A stretch of DNA of 64,000 bases from Pseudacidovorax intermedius (lineage in GTDB: Bacteria > Pseudomonadota > Gammaproteobacteria > Burkholderiales > Burkholderiaceae_C): positions 62,001 through 126,000 of the forward strand of contig NZ_QQAV01000005.1 of NCBI RefSeq assembly GCF_003350475.1, in the 5' to 3' direction. The notes beneath the pieces are model-generated. The model did not search any database, had not been told where the DNA came from, and saw only the letters and a program-made list of their open reading frames with translations. Every line of letters begins with the position of its first letter. Positions within the stretch are counted from its first letter, which is position 1. Shown piece by piece: positions 50,661 through 58,648 of this stretch. Made by a program: the position numbers and the translations under genes.

Positions 50661-51424
50661 GCGGCCTCCTGCACGGCTTCGACGCCCATGTAGGCGGTGA
50701 TGACGCGCTCGTCGGTCGAGACGCGCTGGTAGTCGCCTTCGGCCAGGATGCTGCCGCGCGCCAGCACGGTGATCGTGTGACAGAGCTCCGAGACCACCGA
50801 CAGGTTGTGCTCCACCATGAGCACGGTGCGATGGGCCGACACGCGCCGGATCAGGGCGGTGATGCGCGCGACGTCCTCCTGGCCCAGGCCGGCCATGGGT
50901 TCGTCGAGCAGCAGCATGCGCGGGTCCAGCGCCAGCGTCATGGCGATCTCCAGCGCGCGCTTGCGGCCATAGGGCAGTTGCGCGGCGCGGGTGCCGGCAT
51001 CGGCCTCCAGCCCGACCTCGCCCAGCAGCCGCGCGGCCTCGCCGTCCAGATGGCCCATGGCGCGGGCCGGCCGCCAGAACTTCGGGCCCAGCCCGGTGCG
51101 CTGCAGCAGCGCGACGCGCACGTTCTGCAGGGCCGTGAGGCCCAGGAACACGGCCGAGATCTGGAAGGAGCGGACCATTCCCAGCCGCGCGACCGCCTCC
51201 TGCTGCAACCGGGTCACGTCGCGACCGAAATAGGCGATGCGGCCGGCATCGGGCTGCAGCACCTTGGTCAGCAGGTTGAAGCAGGTGGTCTTGCCGGCCC
51301 CGTTGGGACCGATCAGCGCGTGGATGGTGCCCTCGCGCACGGTCAGCGACACGTTGTCGACGGCCTTGAAGCCGCCGAAGCGCTTGGTGAGCCCCTCGCA
51401 GGCCAGGGCGATGCGTTCAGCCAT
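50657..51424 (-). CDS. livG: LivG-type ABC transporter ATP-binding protein
   Basis: 255 residues. Walker A GPNGAGKTTCFN, the LivG-style signature LPYGRKRALEIAM in place of LSGGQ, and Walker B MLLLDEPMAGLGQ. Nine bases after the SDR stop. The change from LSGGQ to PYGxxR is normal for LivG. Confidence 0.93.
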   Translation of the reverse strand: MAERIALACEGLTKRFGGFKAVDNVSLTVREGTIHALIGPNGAGKTTCFNLLTKVLQPDAGRIAYFGRDVTRLQQEAVARLGMVRSFQISAVFLGLTALQNVRVALLQRTGLGPKFWRPARAMGHLDGEAARLLGEVGLEADAGTRAAQLPYGRKRALEIAMTLALDPRMLLLDEPMAGLGQEDVARITALIRRVSAHRTVLMVEHNLSVVSELCHTITVLARGSILAEGDYQRVSTDERVITAYMGVEAVQEAA

Positions 51425-51433
51425 GCGGGCTCC

Positions 51434-52213
51434 TCACATGCGGGCGAGCATGCCGCCGTCGATGGCCACCACCTGGCCGTTGATGAAGGCGCCGCTGCGG
51501 CCGGCAAAGGCCACGACCAGCGGTGCGATGTCCTCGGGCTCGGCCCAGCGGCCAGCCGGCACGGACTGCTCGATGAAGGACTGGAAGCCCTCGCGCGCCT
51601 GCAGCGCCGAGGTAAAGCGCGTCTTGACGAAGCCGGGGGCCAGCGCGTTGCAGGTGATGCCGCGGGGGCCGTATTCGACGGCGATGGCCCGCGTGAGGGC
51701 GGCCAGCGCGCCCTTGGCCGTGGCGTAGGCCGCGATGCCCGGCATGGTGGCCTGGCCCGCCACCGACGACATGTTGACCACCGTGCCGCGGCCGGCCGCC
51801 ACCATGCCCGGCAGCACGGCGTGGCAGCAGTTGAAGGCGCCTTCCACATGCACCGCCTGGATCTGCTTCCACTCGTCGAGGGACATCTCGACCAGCGGCT
51901 TGCGGTTCTGGTTGCCGGCGTTGTTGACCAGGATGTCGGGGGCCCAGCCCGTCGTCTGCAGCTGCGCGACTTCGGCATGCACGGCATCGCTGTCGGTCAC
52001 GCTGAAGACGGCACCGCGGGCCTCGATGCCGGTCGCCTGCAGCTGCGCGACGGCGGCAGCGCAGGCGTCGGCGGCCAGGTCGTTGACGACGACGCGGGCA
52101 CCCGCGCCCCCCAGGCTGCGCGCAATGGCGAAGCCCAGGCCCGAGGCCGCGCCGGTCACCAGCGCGGTGCGGCCGGCAAGGCCGAAGGTCTCGGCCAGAA
52201 AGGCTGAATTCAA
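51434..52213 (-). CDS. Short-chain dehydrogenase/reductase with TTG start
   Basis: 259 residues. NAD(P) loop ALVTGAASGLGFAIARSLGG, VNNAGNQNRK, serine in NMSSVAGQATM and YATAK. The start is read as TTG at 52213 because a GGAGA site lies at 52219-52223, six bases before it; upstream ATGs have no ribosome site and would run through the operator region. First gene of the minus transporter operon, so it may transform the imported compound. Confidence 0.85.
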   Translation of the reverse strand: MNSAFLAETFGLAGRTALVTGAASGLGFAIARSLGGAGARVVVNDLAADACAAAVAQLQATGIEARGAVFSVTDSDAVHAEVAQLQTTGWAPDILVNNAGNQNRKPLVEMSLDEWKQIQAVHVEGAFNCCHAVLPGMVAAGRGTVVNMSSVAGQATMPGIAAYATAKGALAALTRAIAVEYGPRGITCNALAPGFVKTRFTSALQAREGFQSFIEQSVPAGRWAEPEDIAPLVVAFAGRSGAFINGQVVAIDGGMLARM

Positions 52214-52285
52214 GCTTGTCTCCTTGTTCGATGGCGGCAGCCAGGTGCCGCACGTATGGCGTTGAGCCATGTGCTGAATCAATAA

Positions 52286-52306
52286 AAGTCTCGTTTCATG
52301 AGACTT
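52286..52306. promoter_or_regulatory. Inverted repeat operator in the divergent transporter region
   Basis: AAGTCTC (52286-52292), seven bases, GAGACTT (52300-52306): perfect 7-bp arms. The right arm overlaps the TTGACA -35 box of the plus-strand promoter, so a bound protein would block it. The IclR at 54157 is the obvious candidate. Confidence 0.45.
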
Positions 52307-52333
52307 GACACGATTTCTACTATACGAAAGAAT
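52305..52333 (+). promoter_or_regulatory. Sigma-70-like promoter for cupin and binding-protein genes
   Basis: TTGACA at 52305-52310 is a perfect -35 box; 17 bases later AAGAAT at 52328-52333 is a weak -10. It would give a leader of about 60 bases before the cupin start at 52400. Confidence 0.4.
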
Positions 52334-52399
52334 TTTTCGGCCATCCAAGCTTTCGACCTCCGGGGAAACCCGGCCCATCCATCCAAGGAGACATCCGTC

Positions 52400-52798
52400 A
52401 TGGCGCTAGAAACACCCGGCGAGGCCGGGGCCCATCTGCTCGGCCCGCTGGCCTCCCATTACCTCGATGTGGAGGCACTGCCGTGGAAGCCGACGCAGGT
52501 GCCCGGCATCGACATCAAGGTGCTCGTGCAGGACAAGGAGACGGGGCTGCTCACGGCCCTCTTCCGCTGGCAGCCGGGCACGGAGCTGCCCATGCACGAG
52601 CATGTGGAGATCGAGCAGAGCTACATCCTCGAAGGCTCCATCGTGGATGCCGAGGGCGAGGCGCGGGCCGGCGGCTATGTCTGGCGACCGCGCGGCAATC
52701 GCCACGTGGCTCGGTCGCCCCACGGCGCGCTGGTGCTCTCGTTCTTCCTCAAGCCCAACGTGTTCATCGACCAGTTCGCCGGCCAGAAGCTGGAATAG
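52400..52798 (+). CDS. Cupin-domain protein (ChrR-like)
   Basis: 132 residues, a single cupin barrel. Metal-binding motif 1 in LPMHEHVEIEQSYILEGSIV and motif 2 in RPRGNRHVARSPHGALVL. Similar to ChrR cupins and to small dioxygenase/acetylacetone-cleaving cupins, so it may bind zinc or iron. AAGGAGA precedes the ATG at 52400. Encoded ahead of the binding protein and probably acts on the imported molecule or senses it. Confidence 0.82.
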   Translation: MALETPGEAGAHLLGPLASHYLDVEALPWKPTQVPGIDIKVLVQDKETGLLTALFRWQPGTELPMHEHVEIEQSYILEGSIVDAEGEARAGGYVWRPRGNRHVARSPHGALVLSFFLKPNVFIDQFAGQKLE

Positions 52799-52847
52799 CG
52801 CGGACGACTGCCGCTTTGCATCCCATACCGACAACAGGAGACAACCC

Positions 52848-54065
52848 ATGAAGAAGCATCCCACCCTCGCCTGCGCCGCCGCAGGCCTGCTGAGCCTGGC
52901 CGTGGCCGGCGCCGCCCATGCGCAGACGGTGTCCAACGACGTCGTCAAGATCGGCCTGCTGAACGACCAGTCGGGCCTGTTTGCCGACATGTCGGGCAAG
53001 ATGTCCATCGAGGCTGTGAAGATGGCCATCGACGACTTCGGCGGCAAGGTGCTGGGCAAGCCGATCCAGATCGTGTCCGCGGACCACCAGAACAAGGTCG
53101 ACATCGGCCTGGCCATCGCCCGCAAGTGGTACGAGCAGGAGGGCGTGGACATGATCCTGGACGTGCCCAACTCGGCCATCGCGCTGGGCGTGCAGGAGCT
53201 GACCAGGCAGATGAACCGCGTGGCCATCTTCACCAGCCCCGGCACCTCCGACCTCACCGGCAAGGCCTGCTCGCCCAACGGCGTGCACTGGACCTACGAC
53301 ACCTATGCCTATGCCTCCGGCGCGGCGTCGGGCGTGATGGCCGAGGGCGGCAAGAGCTGGTTCTTCATCACCTCCGACTATGCCTTCGGCCATGCCCTGG
53401 AGCGCGATGCCTCGGCCGTCGTCAAGGCGCAGGGCGGGCAGGTGCTCGGGGCCATCCGGCACCCCATCGGCAGCTCGGACTTCTCGTCCTATCTGGTGCA
53501 GGCCCAGGCCAGCAAGGCGCAGGTGATCGGCCTGGCCAACGGCAGCGCCGACACCATCAACACCATGAAGCAGGCACGCGAGTTCGGCATCGGCACCGGC
53601 AAGCAGCGCATCGCGGCGCTGTACATGGGCATCAACGACGTGCACAGCATGGGCCTGGCCATCGGCCAGGACATCAACCTGGTGGAGGCTTTCTACTGGG
53701 ACCAGAGCCCCGAGAGCCGGCAGTGGTCCGAACGCTTCTACAAGGTCGCGGGCCGCATGCCTTCGGGCGTGCAGGCCAGCAACTATGCGGCCACGCTGCA
53801 CTACCTCAAGGCCGTGCAGGCGGCCGGCACCGACGAGGCCGGCGCGGTCATGAAGAAGATGCACGAGATGAAGATCAACGACCTGATGACCAAGGACGGC
53901 ACCATCCGCGAGGACGGCCGCGTGATGCGCGATCTGTACCTCTACAAGATCAAGAAGCCGTCCGAGTCCAAGCGCCCCTGGGACTACTACACGGTGGTGC
54001 GCACCATCCCCGCGCAGCAGGCCTTCAAGGCGCCGGACCCGGCCTGCCCGCTGGTCAAGAAGTGA
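52848..54065 (+). CDS. Branched-chain-type ABC transporter substrate-binding protein
   Basis: 405 residues. Signal peptide ends near GAAHAQT. Periplasmic-binding-protein type 1 fold: VVKIGLLNDQSGLFADMSGK, VDMILDVPNSAIALGVQEL, FFITSDYAFGHALERDASAV, IGSSDFSSYLVQAQASKAQV. GGAG at 52837 sets the start. Despite the Liv name, this subgroup commonly binds aromatic or other organic acids. Works with the LivG, LivF and fused LivHM genes on the opposite strand. Confidence 0.93.
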   Translation: MKKHPTLACAAAGLLSLAVAGAAHAQTVSNDVVKIGLLNDQSGLFADMSGKMSIEAVKMAIDDFGGKVLGKPIQIVSADHQNKVDIGLAIARKWYEQEGVDMILDVPNSAIALGVQELTRQMNRVAIFTSPGTSDLTGKACSPNGVHWTYDTYAYASGAASGVMAEGGKSWFFITSDYAFGHALERDASAVVKAQGGQVLGAIRHPIGSSDFSSYLVQAQASKAQVIGLANGSADTINTMKQAREFGIGTGKQRIAALYMGINDVHSMGLAIGQDINLVEAFYWDQSPESRQWSERFYKVAGRMPSGVQASNYAATLHYLKAVQAAGTDEAGAVMKKMHEMKINDLMTKDGTIREDGRVMRDLYLYKIKKPSESKRPWDYYTVVRTIPAQQAFKAPDPACPLVKK

Positions 54066-54156
54066 GCCGAAACGCACTGCGGCCGGCCTGCGCGCGGGGC
54101 TGCCCGGAAGGGCCCGCGCGATAAACTGCCGCCGCACCTGGAGAGCCCCGTCCCCG

Positions 54157-55020
54157 ATGTCCCACAGCGATCCTGACGAGTCCACCGACGCTGGCGGCGC
54201 CCGCGGCAACGGCACGCCCGATGGCAGCCTGGACAAGATGCTCAGCATCCTGAACCTCTTCACCGAGGACAACAGCGCCATCACCCAGGAGGACATCGTG
54301 GCGCACATCGGCTGCTCCCGCGCCACGGCCTATCGCTACCTGAAGTCGCTGTCCACCGCGGGCCTGATCAGCCCGGTGCACGGCGGCGCGTACGTGGTCG
54401 GCTCGCGCATCATCGAGCTCGATCGCCTGCTGCGCCTGCGCGACCCGATCCTGCTGGCCGCCCGGGACGTGATGGCCACGCTGGCCCGAGAGCAGAAGGT
54501 CAACGTCATGCTCTGCGCCTACTACGGCGACAAGGTGATGTGCGCCGACACCGAGTGGCCCGACACCAGCTACACCTCCAGCTACGAGCGCGGCAAGCCG
54601 ATGCCGATGTTCCTGGGCGCGACGGCCAAGGCCATCCTGGCCCACCTCACGCCTTACCAGCAGCGCAACCTGATGCTGTGGCACCCGGCCGAGATCCGCG
54701 CCGCCGGCCTGGGCGACAACTGGGACGAGTTCCGCGCCAACATGCGCCGCGTGCGCAAGGAGGGCGTGGTCGTCTCGCACGGCGAGATCGACAAAGGTCT
54801 GATCGGCGTGGGTGCACCCATCTTCAGCGCCGAACAGAAGGTGCTGGGCAGCCTGGTGGCCATCGTGCCGGCCAAGGGCCGGGCGGCCAGCGCGACGGCA
54901 CTCGAACGCCTGCGCGGTGCGGTGCAGCAGGCTGCGCAGGCCCTCACGGACAAGTTGCGCGCCGGGCAGCGCGATGCTCCGCCCGCGCGCGCCTCGCGGC
55001 CTCGGCGCATCGAGGGCTGA
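54157..55020 (+). CDS. IclR-family transcriptional regulator
   Basis: 287 residues. HTH at about 28-82 (KMLSILNLFTEDNSAITQED, CSRATAYRYLKSLSTAGLIS), effector domain 95-265 with KPMPMFLGATAKAILAHLTP. Same strand and 91 bp after the binding protein, so it belongs to the transporter cluster and probably binds the inverted repeat at 52286. A perfect hairpin follows its stop. Confidence 0.92.
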   Translation: MSHSDPDESTDAGGARGNGTPDGSLDKMLSILNLFTEDNSAITQEDIVAHIGCSRATAYRYLKSLSTAGLISPVHGGAYVVGSRIIELDRLLRLRDPILLAARDVMATLAREQKVNVMLCAYYGDKVMCADTEWPDTSYTSSYERGKPMPMFLGATAKAILAHLTPYQQRNLMLWHPAEIRAAGLGDNWDEFRANMRRVRKEGVVVSHGEIDKGLIGVGAPIFSAEQKVLGSLVAIVPAKGRAASATALERLRGAVQQAAQALTDKLRAGQRDAPPARASRPRRIEG

Positions 55021-55025
55021 CCGCG

Positions 55026-55044
55026 CGGCCCGCGGCGCGGGCCG
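55026..55044. terminator. Bidirectional terminator-like hairpin
   Basis: CGGCCCGCG and CGCGGGCCG, 9-bp perfect arms with one central base, fill the 30-bp gap between the IclR stop and the convergent GntR stop. No T-run. Confidence 0.5.
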
Positions 55045-55050
55045 GGCCGA

Positions 55051-55788
55051 TCAACCCTTCTTGCCGGGTGCAGCGGCACTTTCGCGCTCGTGCTCGAAGA
55101 TGCTGGCCGTGCGCCGGTAATGCTCCGCCAGCAATGCCCGCGCGTGTTCCAGCTCGCCCTGCATGACGGCGTCGAAGATGGCGCGGTGCTCGTCGTGCTC
55201 GTTGCGCCGCTTGTAGGCCACGCGGGCGGCGAGCTGGCGGAAGCGGTAAGCCTGGTCGTAGAGCTGCTCGCAGAAGCCCAGCAAAAGTGAGGAGCCGCAG
55301 CCCGCCAGCAGGGCGCGATGGAAGGCCCGGTGCTGGCGCTCCCACTCCGGGTTCTCGGCATACGCGTCGTCGGAGATCGACCGGGGCGTGCGCGACAGGC
55401 GATGGAAGGCCAGCACCAGCGGCTCCTCCCACTCCGGTCCGCGGCGGGCGAAGGCCTGGCCGATGGCCAGCGACTCCACCGCGACGCGGGTGTTCACGAG
55501 GTCTTCCAGCTGGGCCTGCGTGGCTTGGGCCACCGCGAAGCCACGCTGGTCGTTGTGCACCACCCATTCCTCGCTGGCCAGGCGGTTGAGTGCCTCCCGC
55601 AGCGGACTCGCGCCCACCTGGTAGCGCTCGCGCAGCTCGTGCATCAGCAGCTTGCGCCCGGGCTGCCAGTGGCCGGCCAGCAAATCGGCACGCAGGCGCT
55701 CATAGGTCTGGCGCGCCAGCGTGGGCGACGAGGCATCGGCGACGGCGGCCAGCCCTGGGACAATCCCTGGTTCCGTTTTTATCGACAA
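55051..55788 (-). CDS. GntR-family (FCD) transcriptional regulator
   Basis: About 245 residues from a TTG at 55788, chosen because GAGG lies six bases upstream; the frame extends to a GTG at 55821, but that start has no ribosome site and would place the candidate operator inside the gene. HTH at about 20-85 (TYERLRADLLAGHWQPGRKL, YQVGASPLREALNRLASEEW), FCD ligand domain about 95-225. It regulates the divergent FAH-led operon and probably itself. Confidence 0.88.
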   Translation of the reverse strand: MSIKTEPGIVPGLAAVADASSPTLARQTYERLRADLLAGHWQPGRKLLMHELRERYQVGASPLREALNRLASEEWVVHNDQRGFAVAQATQAQLEDLVNTRVAVESLAIGQAFARRGPEWEEPLVLAFHRLSRTPRSISDDAYAENPEWERQHRAFHRALLAGCGSSLLLGFCEQLYDQAYRFRQLAARVAYKRRNEHDEHRAIFDAVMQGELEHARALLAEHYRRTASIFEHERESAAAPGKKG

Positions 55789-55797
55789 AACATCCTC

Positions 55798-55817
55798 TTG
55801 ATAATTAATATCGTCAA
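55798..55817. promoter_or_regulatory. Candidate GntR operator between regulator and FAH operon
   Basis: A 20-bp interrupted palindrome, TTGA-N2-AT-N4-AT-N2-TCAA (12 symmetric positions), in an AT-rich gap. It overlaps a GATAAT -10-like box at 55800-55805 reading towards the FAH gene, so binding would block transcription. Confidence 0.4.
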
Positions 55818-55846
55818 ACACCAGTCAGCAAGGGTTTGTCGAAATT

Positions 55847-56704
55847 ATGTCCAGATATGCGCGCGTGACGCCACCAGGGCGCCCCACCCAATGGGCCGTG
55901 GAGCGCGGAGGCGAGTTGTGGGGCCTGGGTGACCAGGTGCCGGCCGGGGTGGACGACAGCGCCTGGCTCGACCTGACGGCCCACGGCCCGAGCGCCCGGC
56001 AGCTGGAGCAGGCCACACCGCTCGTGCCCGATGCTGTGCGCTGGGAGCTGCCCGTCGCCCGTCCCGGCAAGGTGATCTGCCTGGGCCTGAACTACGCCGC
56101 CCATGCCGCCGAGGGTGGCAATGCGGCGCCCGAGTACCCCAGCTTCTTCATGCGCGGCGCCAGCTCGCTGATCGCCCATGGCGCGCCGCTGGTGCGGCCC
56201 CGGGTGTCGGACAAGCTGGACTTCGAGGCCGAACTTGCGGTGGTGATCGGCCGCCGCGCGCGGCACTTGACCGAAGCGGATGCCCTGTCGGCCGTGGCGG
56301 GCTATGCCTGCTTCAACGACGGCACGCTGCGCGACTACCAGCGCCGCACGGCCCAATGGACCATCGGCAAGAACTTCGACGGCACCGGCGGCTTCGGCCC
56401 CTGGCTGGTGCCGGCGGCCGACCTGCCGCCCGGCGCTGCGGGCCTGAAGGTCGAGTCGCGCCTGAACGGCCGCGTGATGCAGAGCGACGACACCGGCCAC
56501 ATGATCGTCACGGTGGCCCGCGCGCTGGTGCTGCTGAGCGAGGTGCTCACGCTGGAGCCGGGCGATGTCATCGCCATGGGCACGCCGTCGGGTGTGGGCT
56601 ATGCGCGCACGCCGCCGGTGTGGATGCAGCCGGGCGATCGCATCGAGATCGAGATCGAGGGCGTGGGCCTGCTGGCCAACCCCGTGGTGCAGGAGGAAGG
56701 CTGA
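55847..56704 (+). CDS. Fumarylacetoacetate hydrolase (FAH) family protein
   Basis: 285 residues. Metal and substrate motifs: VICLGLNYAAHAAEGGNAAP, DFEAELAVVIG with the two Glu, YACFNDGTLRDYQRRTAQWT and IGKNFDGTGGFGPWLV. The family hydrolyses or decarboxylates acylpyruvates and ring-cleavage diacids. First gene of a GntR-controlled operon with a deacetylase-fold enzyme, two Bug proteins and a CocE hydrolase; probably the C-C-cleaving or hydrating enzyme of the pathway. No ribosome site is obvious. Confidence 0.9.
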   Translation: MSRYARVTPPGRPTQWAVERGGELWGLGDQVPAGVDDSAWLDLTAHGPSARQLEQATPLVPDAVRWELPVARPGKVICLGLNYAAHAAEGGNAAPEYPSFFMRGASSLIAHGAPLVRPRVSDKLDFEAELAVVIGRRARHLTEADALSAVAGYACFNDGTLRDYQRRTAQWTIGKNFDGTGGFGPWLVPAADLPPGAAGLKVESRLNGRVMQSDDTGHMIVTVARALVLLSEVLTLEPGDVIAMGTPSGVGYARTPPVWMQPGDRIEIEIEGVGLLANPVVQEEG

Positions 56705-56705
56705 G

Positions 56706-57554
56706 ATGGACCCCGTCATCACCCGCCTGCCCGATGACTTCCGCTGGCCGGGCGGCCACCGGCTCGCGGTCATCTTCAACATTGCCTACGAGGCCTGGTC
56801 GGACGGCCAGGCGCCGGGCATCGGGCCGATGGGCAATGTGCTCAAGCCGGGCTTCTTCGACACCAATGCGCATTCCTGGGCCAGCTTCGGCCTGGTGCGC
56901 GGCATCCACCGCCTGCTGGGCATTGCGCAGAAGCACGGCGTGCGTACCAGCGTGATGGTCAACGGCGTCATCTGCGAGCGCGACCCGGCCACGGTGCGCA
57001 AGCTGGCCGAGCTGGGCCACGAGGTCATCAACCACTCGTGGGGCATGGACGTGATCCCGGTCTATTTCGACGAGGCCGGCGAGCGCGCCAACCTCGCCCG
57101 CAATCACGAGCTGCTCACGGCCACGGCCGGTGTGGCGCCCCTCGGCTGGATCAGCCCACGCGGCACCGGCAGCCCCATCAGCTCGCGCCTGCTGGCCGAG
57201 GCGGGCTACCTGCACCACGGCGACGTCAACGACGACGACCGGCCCTATGTGATGGACTTCGGCGGCAGGCGCATCGTGGGCATTCCGCTCACCATGGACG
57301 TGAACGACCTGCCCACCTGCATCCGCTACGGCCAGGGGCCGCGGCACATGCTGGAGACCTTCGAGGACACCTTCGCCGCCATGCGCGCCGAGCCGGTGCC
57401 GCTGATGCTGGACGTGACGGCCCACACGCACGTGATGGGCCGGCCCTCCGGCGCCTGGGTCTACGACGAGATCATGGCCCGCGTGAAGCAGGCCGGCGAC
57501 GTGTGGATCTGCACCCGCGAGGAGATGGCGCGGCACGTGCTCGCTTCCGTCTGA
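56706..57554 (+). CDS. Polysaccharide-deacetylase (NodB) fold hydrolase, PuuE-like subgroup
   Basis: 282 residues. NodB-fold landmarks are present in changed form: AVIFNIAYEAWSDG near 20 in place of the TFDDG motif, VINHSWGMDVIPVYFD with His-Ser instead of H-S/T-x-x-H, and ISPRGTGSPISSRLL. This is the PuuE/metal-independent allantoinase-like pattern, so amide or ring hydrolysis is more likely than sugar deacetylation. One base after the FAH stop; catabolic role inferred. Confidence 0.8.
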   Translation: MDPVITRLPDDFRWPGGHRLAVIFNIAYEAWSDGQAPGIGPMGNVLKPGFFDTNAHSWASFGLVRGIHRLLGIAQKHGVRTSVMVNGVICERDPATVRKLAELGHEVINHSWGMDVIPVYFDEAGERANLARNHELLTATAGVAPLGWISPRGTGSPISSRLLAEAGYLHHGDVNDDDRPYVMDFGGRRIVGIPLTMDVNDLPTCIRYGQGPRHMLETFEDTFAAMRAEPVPLMLDVTAHTHVMGRPSGAWVYDEIMARVKQAGDVWICTREEMARHVLASV

Positions 57555-57630
57555 GCCACCGGGCTGCCGGGCAGCCCACCGGTCCGAGCCGTCGCAGAAG
57601 CGGCCGGGCCATTTCCCAGGAGACAAAGAC

Positions 57631-58602
57631 ATGGCATCCAAGCTCTGGCGGCGCCTGCTGCCGGCCCTCGCCCTTGCGGCGCTGCCGCTGGCGGGCATGG
57701 CGCAAGACAAGTGGCCCGCGCGACCCGTGCGCTTCGTGGTCGCATTCGCGCCGGCCGGCCCGGCAGACATCATTGCCCGGCTGCTGGCGCATCGGCTGGC
57801 CCAGCCTCTCGGCCAGAGCGTGGTGGTCGAGAACAAGCCGGGTGCCGGCGGCAGCGTGGCTTCGGCCCTGGTCGCACGCGCCGAGCCGGACGGCTACACC
57901 CTGCTGATCAACACCAGCTCCTACGCCGTCAACCCGTCGATGCAGCGGCAGCTGGGCTTCGACCCCAAGGGCGACCTCACGCTCGCGGCATTGGTCGCGG
58001 CCAGCCCCAACCTGATCGTCACGGCGCCCAACCTCAAGGCCCGCACGCTGCAGGAGGTGGTGGCCGACGCCAAGGGCGGCAGCTACAACTACGGCACGGC
58101 CGGTGCCGGCACCACACCGCACCTCACCGCCGAGTACTTGTTCAAGGTGCTGGCCAAAGTGCCCGTGACGCATGTGCCCTACCAGGGTGCGGCGCCGGCG
58201 CTCAATGCCGCGATGAGCGGCCAGACGCAGCTGGCCAGCGTGGCGCTGCCGGCGGCGGTGGAGCTGGTCAAGTCCGGCCGCGTGCACGGGCTGGTGGTGA
58301 CGGGCGCGCAGCGCTCGCCCGCCTTGCCCGATGTGCCGACCGTGGCGGAGTCGGGGTTTCCCGGCTTCGAGGACGTGACCTGGGTCGGCGTCTTCGCGCC
58401 GGCCAAGACGCCGCCGGCCGTGCTGCAGCGGATCAACGACGAGGTGGCGCGCCTGCAGAAGGACCCGGAGTTCCTGGCCCGCCTGGCTGCCACCGGCTTC
58501 GAGCCCATGGGCGGCAACCTGGAGGCCGTGCGCGGCTATTTGGATCGCGAGCTGGACAAGTGGTCGCGCGTGGTGCGCGAAACCGGCGCACTGCCGAACT
58601 GA
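57631..58602 (+). CDS. Bug/TctC-family periplasmic substrate-binding protein
   Basis: 323 residues. Signal peptide MASKLWRRLLPALALAALPL ends near GMAQD. VRFVVAFAPAGPADIIARLL, VENKPGAGGSVASALVARAE, and VPYQGAAPALNAAMSGQ show the Bug fold. GGAGAC precedes the start. One of two adjacent Bug genes in this operon. Confidence 0.92.
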   Translation: MASKLWRRLLPALALAALPLAGMAQDKWPARPVRFVVAFAPAGPADIIARLLAHRLAQPLGQSVVVENKPGAGGSVASALVARAEPDGYTLLINTSSYAVNPSMQRQLGFDPKGDLTLAALVAASPNLIVTAPNLKARTLQEVVADAKGGSYNYGTAGAGTTPHLTAEYLFKVLAKVPVTHVPYQGAAPALNAAMSGQTQLASVALPAAVELVKSGRVHGLVVTGAQRSPALPDVPTVAESGFPGFEDVTWVGVFAPAKTPPAVLQRINDEVARLQKDPEFLARLAATGFEPMGGNLEAVRGYLDRELDKWSRVVRETGALPN

Positions 58603-58648
58603 CGCTTCGACGCACGCGTCCGAGCTTCACAAGAGAGGAGACATCGCC

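Noticed and set aside
52204-52218. Adjacent GAATTC and AAGCTT sites resembling a cloning scar
   Set aside because: They lie in the start region of a normal SDR gene with a proper ribosome site; no vector sequence is around them.
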